Source: Nemertoderma westbladi
Taxonomy: Eukaryota > Xenacoelomorpha > Nemertodermatida > Nemertodermatidae
Assembly: GCA_032718475.1 (NCBI GenBank)
Contig: JAUCBJ010008830.1
Location: forward strand, 1 to 64,000
DNA length: 64,000 nucleotides
Reading direction: 5' to 3'
Both the position numbers and the translations under genes were made by a program. This document shows, in pieces, positions 1-11,400 of this stretch (positions within the stretch are counted from its first letter, which is position 1; each line of letters opens with the position of its first letter). The notes beneath the pieces are model-generated. The model had not been told where the DNA came from, did no database searches, and saw only the letters and a list, made by a program, of their open reading frames with translations.

Positions 1-1784
1 TCAGCAAACGAAATATAGCGAATACATCATAGATAGAGTTTTAAATTAGTATGGTTTTATCTGTAATTTTTTATTTTGAACGCAATGGTAAAAAGGTTAT
101 TATGTGACTCATGAAAATAAGTCTTAAATAAAATACAAATGTTCCACCTTGGTGAAGTGGATGCAATGTATTTACAACTCGAGTGTGGATCAGGTTTGTA
201 GCCAGGATTTTTAAGTTGGGTAGACCTGGGAATATCAGAGTAGGCAGGCGCAAATGTTCATTTGGATAAATTTTACAATAGATTTAACTGATTAATTGTT
301 TACAACGGATAGAAAGCAAACCTACAGTAGGATGTTCATGGAGTCCACCATCAGTTCATCTTTTGTATACAAAGCATAATTTAAACAATAGACGAAATCG
401 CGTAGGTTCGCGTCTACCAGTCTACTAACGCATTAACTGTCTCCTTGAATGGCTTACTATCAATCATACTACTAAAAAATTCATTGGAGAGTGGGATTGA
501 ACTCGTTGTATAGTAAAATAGTAAATCGAGTAAAATAATATATGTATAATTACGGGATGGCTGGGGTGCAACCTTCGTTCACCTACAACCTCCCCCCCAG
601 GTGCAATCTTCGTTCGCGAAATTTTCAGGAATTTTAAATTTTGCAGTCGCATGGAGTGATAACCCTTAGGTGAAAACTAAATTTGCTCTACTTTAATCAA
701 ATGGGGCATTAAAGCTATGAGTGTATTTTCCTCTACATCCTCCCTCGATCTTACGCAAATCTGGGTAAAAGGCGGTTGAAGGGCTATCATTCCCAACATA
801 TGCGGTCCTCCCTTTAATGTTTCATTGTTCTATTCATAGTCGCCTTTAAGAATTTCTCGGGAAAATAAGGACGATCACTTTCAACCCATGCGGCCCTCCC
901 TTTTATGATTTCATTGAACTATCCATAGTATGAACAATCAAACCAAAGCCTTTGAATATAGGGCTGAATATCCTCGCGGCTTATCAGCGGCGTCATGGCT
1001 AACTGCTTAATATAAATAGTGAAGCATCTAAAAGACAGAGTGTCTATGATAGGGCAGAACAGCATACTTACAGCTTAGAGGTGGGCGCGCTGAAAACTTT
1101 GCTTGTCATCAATACATACAAAGCATCGCCTGATGGAAAGAGTAATAGCATGGATATTTTCATTTTGGTGAATTTAATTTATAGCATTAATCACGAAAAT
1201 CGCTAAATAATATATTTTAACTAAAATCAACTCTGATAAACATCTTGCATATCGAGTTTGTAAAGAATTCATAGGGATTGGCTGTTTATTTAGGGATTAA
1301 CATTCAAAATGATTATGAACAAGCAATAGGGTCATTAATGGTATGCTGAGACTCACTTACTTCATGGCTCGCTCTCATAGAATAGATTAACTAATAGAGA
1401 AAAATGAAAAATAACCGGTTAAACATCTTATATTTTTTAAACATTATGGGGAAACAAGAATAAATAATTTACCGACAACATCAATATTAAATAATATAAC
1501 AACAACGGATAAATAATTTACCAACAACATTAATAATAAATAATATAAGAACATCAACAATAACAAAAGATATAGTCAGAACAGTTTTTATTAAATAGAG
1601 ACTGATTATATTAATAGGGTTGCTGGTCTCCGAGAGTAACGTTTGGTTTAACCCTTTAGGGATACTATTAATGGCTGCGATAATTTTCTCTTTAATAGTT
1701 TGTTGAGATAGCCTTTTCTTGGGGGGTGAAATAGATTAAGGTGTGTTTGCTGCGGGATAAAGATGCCTTCTCTGAGAGAACGTT
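1..1784. other. Non-coding AT-rich stretch with minor repeats
   Basis: I see no convincing gene here. Positions 142-170 resemble the start of the tRNA-derived SINE seen on the minus strand near 42385 (a similar TGG-GTGNAGTGG A-box context), but no B box follows, so only a fragment could be present. A short imperfect tandem duplication of about 50 bp built on AATAAATAATTTACC lies at about 1460-1555. The rest is anonymous sequence. Confidence 0.5.
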
Positions 1785-3332
1785 TTAGTAATTCGAAAAG
1801 ACGCGCGATGGTAAAGTCGTTGGATAGGGTGATAGTGTTGGTATTTTTCGTATTGGTGAATATGATTTCTGTTGGTTTGTTCTCGATATGAATGTAAGGA
1901 CTGAGATAGTAGTGAGAGTTACAGGTGGGTTGGTTATATTTATCGTGAGAAAATCGCTGCCCCTAATATTGAGACCGTTGGTGAACTGAAAAGTGGTATT
2001 CTCTTCGTCTTTCATTAAAATGGGCCAGATACCAACATATTTTTCGGATTTGAACTTATAGATAAAGGCTGCGATACTACTATCTATGAGATAGCGTTGG
2101 TGATTGGGGATCGTAATCTGCTTTGGTTTGAAAGCAAATTGTATAGCCATAGCCTTGAATTTAATTAGAGCCTCGCGCACTTGAATCGTGTTAGCTATAG
2201 TAAAGGATTCGTTAAATTTTCTCTCGGTTATCTGTAAATCAATTTCTGAATCACTGATACAACTTTGTATCGATATTCGCTCAGAATTGTTGTCTTTGTA
2301 GACGTTAAGTTCATTGTAGCAGACACATTCACTATCCTCGATGGTTGAATCGAACCATTTCAATTCGCCGACCTCGGTTGGTGTAAGAAGAATCATGCCC
2401 CTAGAAGAAACAATAGCCTTTCCATCGTCAACCTCGTAGCCATTGGTGATCGCTAAATTGCGCTCGTTCCGAATATTTGTAACAAACCCAAAAGTGCAAT
2501 AGTCAAAAGCAACCCAATTCCCCGGTTTTAGGACAAGGTGAGTAGTAGGATTAATAAAAGGGTGACAGATGTTTACATAATGTTGAAATAAATTGGCGCA
2601 GGCGACGGAAAATGTGATCTATGAACTGTTTACAGTGTCTTCCAACTTTATTAACTCGAGTGGTTTCACTGGGTTAATACTTCCATAGGTATTCCATCGA
2701 TATTCCAAGTCTATAATTGAATCCAAAGTAATAGGAGACTTTATTGGCGAAAAAGCATGTGAGCTCATTCAATTTCTCGCCGAAAGTGAGAACATCCTTG
2801 TCAAAAAGTTTAAAGAAACGAGTCTCCTCTTCCTCGGTCGGAGTTGACGAGTTCCAGATGAGAAGAAGAATCGAGTTTGCGATACTATGAAAATCGAATA
2901 AGCGATCATCGGAGAAGAAGGAGGTTACGAGAGTGGTTAAACCCAGTAAACGATTTGCCCCATCTTGGTTGATGTTTTCTCGAATAAAATCGACTATGCT
3001 AGTTGGAATCGTAAACGTCTCGGGCGAAGTACTTAGATTGAACGTTATTTTGTGTCCCTTTTTAAAAGTTTGAAACCGTGGTTGGAGGAATGAAGTTTAT
3101 TATCGTCGAGGGTTTGATATTGTCCATCGTGAAGTTCGTAGCAGGCACGGAAAATAAAGTGCACGTAGTTTGCCGGAATCGGGATGGGTTGGTTTAAGGT
3201 TGTATTTATCGTTAACGGGAAAAGTTTGTTCGCCGAATCGAAATATAGACCAAACGAGTTGTCTTGTAGCATAAACTGATTTTCGTTGCAAACCAGATCG
3301 TTGCTTGAATAGCTGATTTCTGAATGTGCCAT
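1785..3332 (-). pseudogene. Unrecognised single-exon gene, decayed by frameshifts and one stop
   Basis: Reading on the minus strand, an ATG at 3332 opens a frame that ends near 3045. Open translation resumes in another frame just before this, at an A/T homopolymer near 3058-3066, and continues to about 2672. A second shift and one in-frame TAG near 2620 precede a third open stretch that joins the 203-codon ORF 2396-1785. Together this is about 510 codons of one ancestral reading frame with two shifts and one stop. The product looks soluble, with no signal peptide or membrane segment, and is rich in Asn, Thr and hydrophobic beta-like strands. I do not recognise the family. A viral or Polinton-type structural protein is possible but unsupported. 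The upstream region (3420-3560) looks promoter-like. Confidence 0.5.
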
Positions 3333-3419
3333 CGTGATTGTATACCGGTAACTCGTTTAGGAAATAAAAATAAATAAATACTTTTACGAAAATAATTAAA
3401 ACTTTTCAGGAAAACAAAG

Positions 3420-3560
3420 AGACAATGATTGGGAATGTGGTGAATGGGGGCTATTATAGAGGGGGCTAGAATGGGTTAGCCAATCAGGGAACAGGAGGGA
3501 GAAAAGACTGTATAATTAAACCAATCAGAGAGCAGCTTTGATGACGTCACATCAGGCGAG
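3420..3560 (-). promoter_or_regulatory. Promoter-like cluster: CCAAT boxes and a perfect CRE
   Basis: Just upstream of the minus-strand gene starting at 3332 there is a perfect cAMP-response-element palindrome, TGACGTCA, at 3542-3549. Two CCAATCA boxes lie near 3480 and 3521, an inverted CCAAT (ATTGCCC/ATTGG-like) near 3568, and a TATAATTA stretch near 3511. The combination is typical of metazoan promoters; its use here is inferred from position only. Confidence 0.4.
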
Positions 3561-3910
3561 ATAATGATTGCCCAATGTTATTCAATGGTAGCCAGAGTGG
3601 CGCCATTGAATAACGAAGACAAAGGGGCCGCGAGAGGAAAGATTATAAAGTTAACGATAAGGGATCTATAAACCATAGAGCTAAATATAGACATTATGTC
3701 ATAATTACATCATTGGTAATATAAAAACTAATTAATCTAAAAATAGAAATCAATGTATAAAGTAAAGTTAATACAATTAATTAATTTAAAATAAAGTACA
3801 AATGAATAAATAAAGTAAAATAAAATGCAAATAATTAATTAAAATTAAATATAAATAAATAAGTATTAATGAATAAAAGAGCTGCGGTGTCACTTATGAC
3901 ACCCTCTTGC

Positions 3911-4206
3911 GCCGGCTCTGTGACACTTGGACAACACTGATGACCCATTGTGTGTCAGGGCGCTAATCAGTCTGATTAATTAGGATAATCAATTAAACCC
4001 TAATTAGGAGTCATATGACACCTGTTAGGATTTAATTGTACTAATTAATTGATGAAACCTTTCAATTAGGGTCTAATTAGCCTAATTGGGAGGTGTCACC
4101 CAGACAGTCTGGTGCCAATGACACCCAATGACACCCATAGGGTGATAATTGGGTGTAATATGACACCCAATGGGTGTCAGTTGGGTCCAAGTGTCACAGA
4201 GCCGGC
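3911..4206. mobile_element. MITE-like element with 22-bp perfect terminal inverted repeats
   Basis: The left end 3911-3932 (GCCGGCTCTGTGACACTTGG plus AC) is repeated exactly in inverted orientation at 4185-4206. Inner sequences continue as an imperfect inverted repeat (GACCCATTGTGTGTCAG on the left against TGACACCCAATGGGTGTCAG on the right), with several GACACC/GGTGTC blocks. The element is 296 bp and has no coding capacity. Flanking CTTG/CAAG extends the symmetry imperfectly. This fits a non-autonomous DNA transposon; the superfamily is unclear because no clean target duplication is visible. Confidence 0.7.
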
Positions 4207-4809
4207 CAAGACCCTACTACTGGCGTTCTTTCCCCCTCTGAGTGTCGGGGTGTTCTTTCTTCGCTCATCTTTGTGGTGTTCTGTTGCAGTCACAGTTTGT
4301 TGGTAGGCGGCAGTTTTCGACTGTGACGGGATCGTAGATCACGACCGGGTTAGATTTAGTACACGTCGCCTGACTGCTGGTCTGCTGGGCTAGTGTCCTT
4401 TTGGCTGAAAGCCATTGGGGAAAATAACAGAGTTTGCGTTCCTCAATGTTAATGTTCCAAATGATAATAGCACAGAATTAGTAATGTGATTGATATCGCA
4501 ATACAGAATGACAGCAGTAAATCAGTAATAGATATTGGTTGGCGACGGTCGAAAACTATGACCGGTCTTCAACTCTGTGATTAATGAACTGACCAGTAAA
4601 TCAGTAATACAGAATAATTATATGATTGATACACACAGATATTGGTTTCACCTCTTACTCTACTTGGCCTTCTGTACCCAGTGGATGCTTTCCTATCTCT
4701 GCTCACGTGCCCCCCTGCCTGCTATTGGCTTATATACTAATTGTCACTTTGGCACTCCCTATGAGTGTTTCCCCCCACCGCTAGCCTTTACTAGCTGTGT
4801 TCTCCAACA

Positions 4810-5517
4810 TTTTGACAGTTAACTTTGAAAGTCCTCAAGCAAGTCTCTGATCGGATGAGCATAAGCTCAAAGGATGGTATGCTTGAGCATGTGGACGACT
4901 TCTGTTACCTGGGATCATGGATCTGGAAGTCAGGTGAGGACCTTCGAATACGTAAGGGAAAGGCATGGGCAGCCTTGAATAGGCTTTCCAGGATTTGGAA
5001 GTCACCGAGAATTAATCGGAAACTTAAGGTCCGATTATTTAGAGCAGCAGTAGTTCCAGTACTCCTCTATGGGAGTCCATGCTGGGCTCTAACTGCTGAG
5101 GACACCAAATTTCTGGATGGCTCATTCACAAGAATGCTACGCCGGGTTCATTGTGTCAAGTACAATCCACACATCTCCAACCAGACACTATATAACATTG
5201 GAGGTGTCTCATTGGTTCCCCCAAGCTTGACACTACAACAAAATCGCCTCCGCTTTGCAGGACATTGCTTTCGCTGTGAGGACCAGCCAGTGCATAATCT
5301 TGTACTTTGGCAGCCTCATGGAGTGAATAAGCATGGTGGACAGCCCATGACTTTCTTGAGACGCATCTTAAAGGACACTGGCCTTGAAGATGCGGATGAT
5401 CTAGCAACTGTCATGGGTGATAGGGAGTTGTGGCGGTACAATTTTGTCAACAAGCCGGCACAGCATTCTTAAAAATGCAGCTGCAATGCAGCATGCCGAT
5501 CCTAGTAGTAGTAGAAA
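4810..5517 (+). mobile_element. 5'-truncated LINE copy A (ORF2 C-terminal end, (TAG)n tail)
   Basis: The ORF 4825-5472 (215 codons) encodes the C-terminal part of a non-LTR retrotransposon ORF2 downstream of the RT catalytic core: the YLGS thumb segment, a region resembling other LINE C-termini (NRLRFAGHCFR, GGQPMTFLRRILKD) and a final WR-containing tail. The stop is followed by a short 3' UTR ending in GATCC(TAG)n. The same sequence occurs as copy B (10395), copy C (13510, a different part) and copy D (minus strand, 42791-44171). Relative to copy D it starts inside the RT region at the TTTTGACAG segment, the usual 5' truncation of incomplete target-primed reverse transcription. Confidence 0.85.
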
Positions 5518-6169
5518 TTATTAGAAACAAAGAACAGCCACCAGGCATATCAGGTGCAAATGACATAAATAGAAAATAGTAGCCAAACTTCTCACTGGCA
5601 GCCATATTGGCAAATTATCGTAATACCCATCACCATGGAAACGGGATTGAAAAAAAAATTTAATGTAAAATATTCTGGTAGACTTTTATTCCCTATACTC
5701 ACCTATTATAGCTCAAAAACAGAATCCCCCGTCGTCTTGAATTACAGGCACGCAAAGTTTAAACTTTTCACCCGGTTACCTTAGTAACTACAAGATAAAA
5801 ATTCCAGAAAGACTTTTTATAACAATTATATGAACCCTAGTATCATATCCACCTAACAAAAGTAGCATTAAAGAAGTTTTTAATGAAATATTATGAAAAT
5901 AGTGCCATAAATAGGGAAAAGATCAGCCGACGCTAATTTCAGCAATCCGCTCGATGCAGGACCTGTTATTTAGTACACCTTGATAATAAAGCAGCACACA
6001 TTAACATAAATAAAAATAATACATTCTGGAATACGGTAATTGAAGTTGTTTCCATGTCATTGATTACTTTGCTTGATTTTTCGATGTTGCTAATTTTGCG
6101 TATTAAAATCACTATAACTCAGCCAGTATTATTTGTTTTGATGTAAAATTACTCAATAGTCTTTTTTCA
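5518..6169. other. Intergenic, no feature seen
   Basis: AT-rich unique-looking sequence without ORFs or obvious repeats. Confidence 0.4.
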
Positions 6170-6660
6170 CATTTTCTTTCACATGAAACCAACGAAAAAA
6201 CGAAAACCATTTCCGAGTAGCAAACACCATTAGGAATTTAGTGTCTTTCTGTCGTTCTGTCTGTAGGTCTGTCTATTGGTCCTGTCTATCGGTCTCTCTG
6301 TCTGTCTCTTTGAATGACTGTTTGTTTGTTTGTCTCTCTATCTGTCTGTATGTCTGTCTGCTTGTCGAACTATTTATTTGTCTATCTATCCGTTTGTCTG
6401 TCTGTTTGTTTATATAAATATACAATAAAGCACACCATATAGCTAAAATTTTATGTTTAGTGATATTCTTGGTTGTTGATTTCCGATTTCAGTAAGGGAT
6501 TACAATATTTTGTAACATTTTCTTATTGCTTCGCATCTAGAAGATTAACAGGTTATTTTGTATTTTAAGTATTTAATTCATTGTATATAAATATTTTCAT
6601 GTTTTGAGTTAATTTATATTGGTTATATTCATATGGCATATTGTACTCGAATTTCTCCAT
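6170..6660. repeat. Dispersed repeat with CTGT microsatellite, copy 1
   Basis: From the TTTCACATGAAAC segment to about 6660, the sequence matches 10975-11400. The match includes the TAGGAATTTAGTGTCTTTC block, a (CTGT)n/(TTTG)n microsatellite, the CACACCATATAGCTAAAA block and the TAGAAGATTAAYAGGTTATTTT block. The two copies differ by small indels in the microsatellite. There is no coding capacity; ORFs called in the microsatellite are artefacts of CTGT periodicity. Confidence 0.75.
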
Positions 6661-6795
6661 TTACATACGTTCCACTTGTGCTATTACTTACTACTGTAAT
6701 TTGTAATCTTTGTTTTAATGTACAACCCGAATTAAATAATAAATCAATAAGCTTTGTGTATTAGTACATATTTCCATTCACAGATATCTATGTCA

Positions 6796-7854
6796 TCATA
6801 CTACATACATTTGGAAATGGGTCAGACAGATTTCAAAGTTCTCCGCGTCTGTTTCATTCCTGAAGTGGAAGAAAAATCGAAAATACACAGGATGTGAAAC
6901 TGATTCCGGTTCAGTTAATATGACAATTTTATGTTCTCTGGTTATCTTCGCTTCTTTACTAAGTTTAGTTATTTTACCTTTGTCACTCTGATGTGGTTGC
7001 TTCACTATAACTACTTTCAATTCTCTTTTTATCGTTACATCAATAGGACCGTAAACAGAATTAAAAACTGATGGAATAACATTATTAAATTCTACTTTTT
7101 TAGGTTGGTGTGTGATTTGAGAAGAAGTTGTCGTTGGTGTCACCTTTTGAAGAAGGTATCCTGTACCGGTTTCGCGTACTGGCGTCCCTTTAAATTGTAC
7201 ACTAATTGCTTCACGATGAAAATCAATGGCTTCTGTTCTACTGCGGAAGTGAAAAATACATTTAAATCCCATCCCACGTAATGTAACTAACCTTCCACAT
7301 CCTCCATCATTTGTGAGAACTTTAATATTTGAACCACGAAGTGGAAATGCCATACTGTATGGTTTCTTATATTGGATATTTTTTGTCTTAAGGTTCAACA
7401 ATATAGAAATTGCTCGATTAACTTTTACATCATGAATTTCAACAATTGGTTCCAACTGATTAAAATTTTCGCTTTTATCTCTATAATATGTTCCACGTTC
7501 AATTTTTATCGCATTATCAATAAGGCATGCTAACCCAATGGTCCTTCTTGATTTGGCAGATGTTATTTTTGGCAATATGCGATCTAATTTACTCTTCCTG
7601 GATTTACTTTGACAGGCAGGTTGATGATCCACACAGGATGCAATACGTCGTCGATCTAATATACAATCTGAATGGCTATTTATATTTGGTAACTTTTCAA
7701 GATGCAAATGTTGTGATGATACAGGAAAACACTCTATTGAATTATTTGATGTTGCATTGAGGGAAGAAACACATTCTTCTTCTGTGACATTAATGTCTTT
7801 GTCTCCGAATTCTTCATCTATGACAAGCGGAGGTCCTAAGTAATGGTCCATCAC
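6796..7854 (-). CDS. Intact unrecognised 352-aa protein with a duplicated C-terminal module
   Basis: An uninterrupted minus-strand ORF runs from ATG 7854 to 6796 and carries enough Lys, Glu and Asn to look like a real protein. No signal peptide or membrane segment is seen. Residues about 30-110 are Ser/Asn/Arg-rich and likely disordered, with a basic QSKSRKSK stretch that could be a nuclear signal. The C-terminal two-thirds contains two related segments, FHFRSRTEAIDFHREA and FFHFRNETDAENFEIC. In each, an F-rich strand is followed by an acidic helix, resembling the end of PH/RanBD-type domains. That resemblance is my inference, not a family match. The gene is intronless, and its upstream side (7855-8200) contains GC-richer sequence with CpGs. 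Confidence 0.55.
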   Translation of the reverse strand: MMDHYLGPPLVIDEEFGDKDINVTEEECVSSLNATSNNSIECFPVSSQHLHLEKLPNINSHSDCILDRRRIASCVDHQPACQSKSRKSKLDRILPKITSAKSRRTIGLACLIDNAIKIERGTYYRDKSENFNQLEPIVEIHDVKVNRAISILLNLKTKNIQYKKPYSMAFPLRGSNIKVLTNDGGCGRLVTLRGMGFKCIFHFRSRTEAIDFHREAISVQFKGTPVRETGTGYLLQKVTPTTTSSQITHQPKKVEFNNVIPSVFNSVYGPIDVTIKRELKVVIVKQPHQSDKGKITKLSKEAKITREHKIVILTEPESVSHPVYFRFFFHFRNETDAENFEICLTHFQMYVV

Positions 7855-8729
7855 AATAAGTATCTATATGGAGAGATCGGTGTTAAATCTTTTATTACAA
7901 ATGACTAACTAGTAATTATTAATATTCGATTGGTGTTCAGCCATTATCTGTTGTTTATCACATATTTTTCATATTTATAATATCCTTATTTCGATATTCG
8001 CTTCAAGCCGCAAGGTGGTGTACGCGAATGGCTGTTGAAGTCATTCATAAACCAGAGTTTCAGCTTTATAACGACATTCACGCCAACCCACATGTGGAAT
8101 CACTAGAGCAGCGCCGGTTGCGTTAACTGTTATCGGTGAGTCGCGATATTACACCGATGGCATCGGTGGGTCATACATATTATTTATTACCAATAATTGT
8201 TAATTTGTTTATTGTTTAATTTGCTTGGATTTTATTAATACCAAAGAAACCTGACGGATCTCATTCTTCTCCGGTGTTGAGTTGTAATTTTAATATTGCA
8301 GTTACAAAATTTGATTTTGTATATCAAATTTGTGTTACTTGTATTTTTCGTGCGACATATGAAAAAATGCCGTTATCAATAATAAGTTACAATACATTTC
8401 AGTGACAAGTTCGTGATCTGCATCCAGAAAACCCATAAGGTAATAAAATTAGGTTGATTTGGCTTTGATAGTTCATTAATATATTTCCAGTCACATTTCA
8501 CATTAGCAGAAACTTTATCCAATGTTTTTTATTTGAGTTACATAATCGCGACCAGTATCCAAAAAACCGCCTCTCTAAAATCTACAAATTTTAACGAAAA
8601 CGTCGCATTTTTTGTTTGTACTTAAATTTCTCTAGTGGGAATTAAAAAATTAAAAAAAATTACTTGGTTGCTTATTTCGCCTGCACCAAAGAAAGATACA
8701 ATTTTCGGCTAACCTTTTTTCTATACAGG
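7855..8729. other. Upstream region of the 6796-7854 gene, no other gene
   Basis: Contains a CpG-richer patch at about 8000-8170 with GCGCCGGTTGCG-like sequence that could be the promoter of the minus-strand ORF. Otherwise AT-rich and anonymous. Confidence 0.35.
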
Positions 8730-9700
8730 TTTTCTGGGCGCTGAATCCATTGAAAAATATTTAGAAATGATCTGATTACTATAAATGGCTGTCCATATAC
8801 AGTATATATGTATAATAAAAAAAATGAAAAAAAAACAAGTGACCTGCAATTTTCAGTTTAGACACAAACATTTTAATTCACTTATATGATGCTATTATTT
8901 AACATTTTCAAGTTTTCTGGGGCGCTGATTCTAATGGAATACATTTCCAATTATCCAGATCATTGCTACTCGTATTTTTCGGCGTAATATGGCAAATTTT
9001 AGTGTTAGCACCAAATTTCATACCCATCTTCAAAAAGTACAAGTATGAGATGTCAAGTGCTGTTTTTGTAGATTCCATCGGATCCAGGACCCTCATAAAC
9101 CAGTATAACGCAAGAAACAAGAGAGAACTCTTATGCAATTTAATTTAAATTTGCAATTAATGCAATAAAGTTTGAGAACTCTTATGCAATTTTTACTTAT
9201 TCCATTGAATTTAGAACCCTCACAGACACGTATAACGCAAAAAACAAGGTGATACAATCAATTGATATATTTGACGGGTTTCAAAAGTTGGTGTTAGCAC
9301 AAGATGTTGCACCCATTTCCGAAAAATACAATTTTGAGATGTATAGTTAGATAATTACTTATTCAATTGAATTCAGAACCATAAACCTCTACAATGCGAG
9401 AAATACGTTGTCACATTCAATTGGACTATTGAATGGATTTTCAAAATTTCGTGCTGGCACCAAATTTTGCACCCAACACTGAAACATACAAGTTTGATAT
9501 GCATGGTGCAACTCGTATTCCATCGAAACCATACCCCAAAAAACCCCTATTGCGCAAAAAACAGGTTCAAACTATGAATTTACAAAAATGACATATTTCA
9601 CAATTTGGATCTGGCACCAAAATCAGGCACCCGCCGAAATGTTATAGCTTATTTTATATGAATTCCATCTCATCTAACTAAACCGGTGTAAATAAAAAAT
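8730..9700. repeat. Degenerate tandem array, period about 150 bp
   Basis: A phrase of the form GCACCAAATTTTGCACCC...AATACAAGTTTGAGATG recurs near 9008, 9296, 9457 and 9614. A second phrase (AGAACCCTCA...AACGCAAGAAACAAG) recurs near 9081, 9210, 9371 and 9521. Their spacing alternates regularly at about 130-160 bp, so this is an old diverged tandem array. Small ORFs inside it are not supported. Confidence 0.6.
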
Positions 9701-10175
9701 ACTATAGATTTATAGGAAAAGTCATGAAAATTTAGATTCCCAACTGCGTTTGTTTCAGAGTTATAACAAAAATACCACAGTTGATTATATTGTCCCCCCC
9801 CCCGGGTTTAATAAGGTTAATAAAACACCCACCCATAAGCTACTAGATTTCTGCCATCTTGGCAAGTTTAGCTACAAAATATTTGTTATTTTTATATCTA
9901 ACAACCAAGGCGTTCTAGAACTACAAGGCCATGCAGACGTGCGGTACTACACTGGACGGCAAACTATTTTTAGTTCAATTTCACAATTTATTATCAGTTG
10001 TCACTCATTTTACGAATAATATAACAAATTTTAGAAAATTATATTCTGTAAATATGATTATTATAAATTCATTATTGCGTTGTATTTGTTTTCGATGAGG
10101 CGTTCAAAACAAACTGTAGATCATGATGACGGAGTTTGCTTTTTTTGCTTAAAGCACCATTTTCGTTAGGAAAAG

Positions 10176-10305
10176 TTGCATAAAAATTCCAAAAAGTTAT
10201 ATATAAAATTTCCAAAAGTTGTATTAAAAGTTATATAAAAATTCCTAAAAGTTATATAAAAATTCATAAAAGTTATATAAAAATTCATAAAAGTTATATA
10301 GAATG
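10176..10305. repeat. 21-bp minisatellite
   Basis: Several tandem copies of the 21-bp unit CATAAAAGTTATATAAAAATT and close variants, immediately before the palindrome and LINE copy B. Confidence 0.8.
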
Positions 10306-10338
10306 TCAAAAAATACAATTATGGACATGTAGAGTACA

Positions 10339-10394
10339 GTAGTTTCATTAAAGCGAAGTGTATTCTAGAATACACTTCGCTTTAATGAAACTAC
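10339..10394. repeat. Perfect 56-bp palindrome (28-bp arms, no loop)
   Basis: The left arm 10339-10366 is exactly reverse-complementary to 10367-10394, centred on TCTAGA. LINE copy B begins directly after it. The central 12 bp TATTCTAGAATA (10361-10372) recurs at 10666-10677 immediately after the LINE tail and so is the probable target-site duplication. The right arm is therefore an inverted copy of the original upstream flank, inserted between the target duplication and the LINE. Confidence 0.9.
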
Positions 10395-10665
10395 AAATCG
10401 CCTCCGCTTTGCAGGACATTGCTTTCGCCGTGAGGACCAGCCAGTGCATAATCTTGTACTTTGGCAGCCTCATGGAGTGAATAAACATGGTGGACAGCCC
10501 ATGACTTTCTTGAGACGCATCTTAAAGGACACTGGCCTTAAAGATGCGGATGATCTAGCAAATGTCATGGGTGATAGGGAGTTGTGGCGGTGCAATTTTG
10601 TTGACAAGCCGGCACAGCATTCTTAAAAATGCAGCCTCAATGCAGCATGCCGATCCTAGTAGTAG
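10395..10665 (+). mobile_element. Short 5'-truncated LINE copy B with 12-bp target-site duplication
   Basis: Only the last ~230 bp of the ORF2 coding region (ORF from 10444 to the stop at 10624-10626) and the 3' UTR ending in GATCC(TAG)n are present, nearly identical to copies A and D. TATTCTAGAATA flanks it at 10361-10372 and 10666-10677. The insertion is peculiar because a 22-bp inverted duplication of the upstream flank separates the left duplication from the LINE. Confidence 0.85.
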
Positions 10666-10974
10666 TATTCTAGAATAGTGCATAAGATTGAATTTAAAAA
10701 GTAGCTAAATATTATTGTATTATAATAAGCTTATAGAATATACTGTACTGTAATATAGTGTACATAATCTGTACAATTCTTGCTTTCTGTATTGCTTTAC
10801 CATAGACTGGGGCAAATCTGTATTGTGAGAATAAATTATAATAGAATACAGAATAGAGTAGAGATAATAGATAATAAATATTGTGAGAATACGTGTGTAT
10901 ATCCATCATAAATATACAATGGTCTTTAACGCTGAAAAGTGACCTTTGCATGTAAAGTTGCTCTCTAGGTTGTT

Positions 10975-11400
10975 TTCACATGCTCTTTCACATGAAACAA
11001 ATGAAAAAAACGCAAAAATTCTCTGTGTCGCAAGTCCCATTAGGAATTTAGTGTCTTTCTGTCGGTCTGTCTCTTTGAATGACTGTTTGTTTGTTTGTCT
11101 CTCTATCTGTCTGTATGTCTGTCTGCTTGTCTGACTATTTATTTGTGTATCGATTTGATTGTCCGTCTGTTTGTTTACAGCAGGAAGCACACCATATAGC
11201 TAAAACTTTATGTTTAATGATTTACTTGGTTGTTGATTTCCGTTGTCTATCAGTAAGAAGGGATTACAATATTTTGTAACATTTTCTTATTGCTTCGCTT
11301 CTAGAAGATTAATAGGTTATTTTTTGTATTTTTAGTATTTAATTTATTGTATACTAAATATTTTAATATTTTGAGTTAATATATATTTGTTATATATTCA
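10975..11400. repeat. Dispersed repeat with CTGT microsatellite, copy 2
   Basis: Homologous to 6170-6660: same order of CACATGAAAC, TAGGAATTTAGTGTC, CTGT/TTTG microsatellite, CACACCATATAGCTAAAA and AGAAGATTAATAGGTTATTTT blocks. Overlapping short ORFs on both strands are microsatellite artefacts. Confidence 0.75.

Noticed and set aside
10906..11279. Short ORFs rich in Cys/Val/Leu or Arg/Gln/Thr
   Set aside because: Translations of the CTGT microsatellite on the two strands; not genes.
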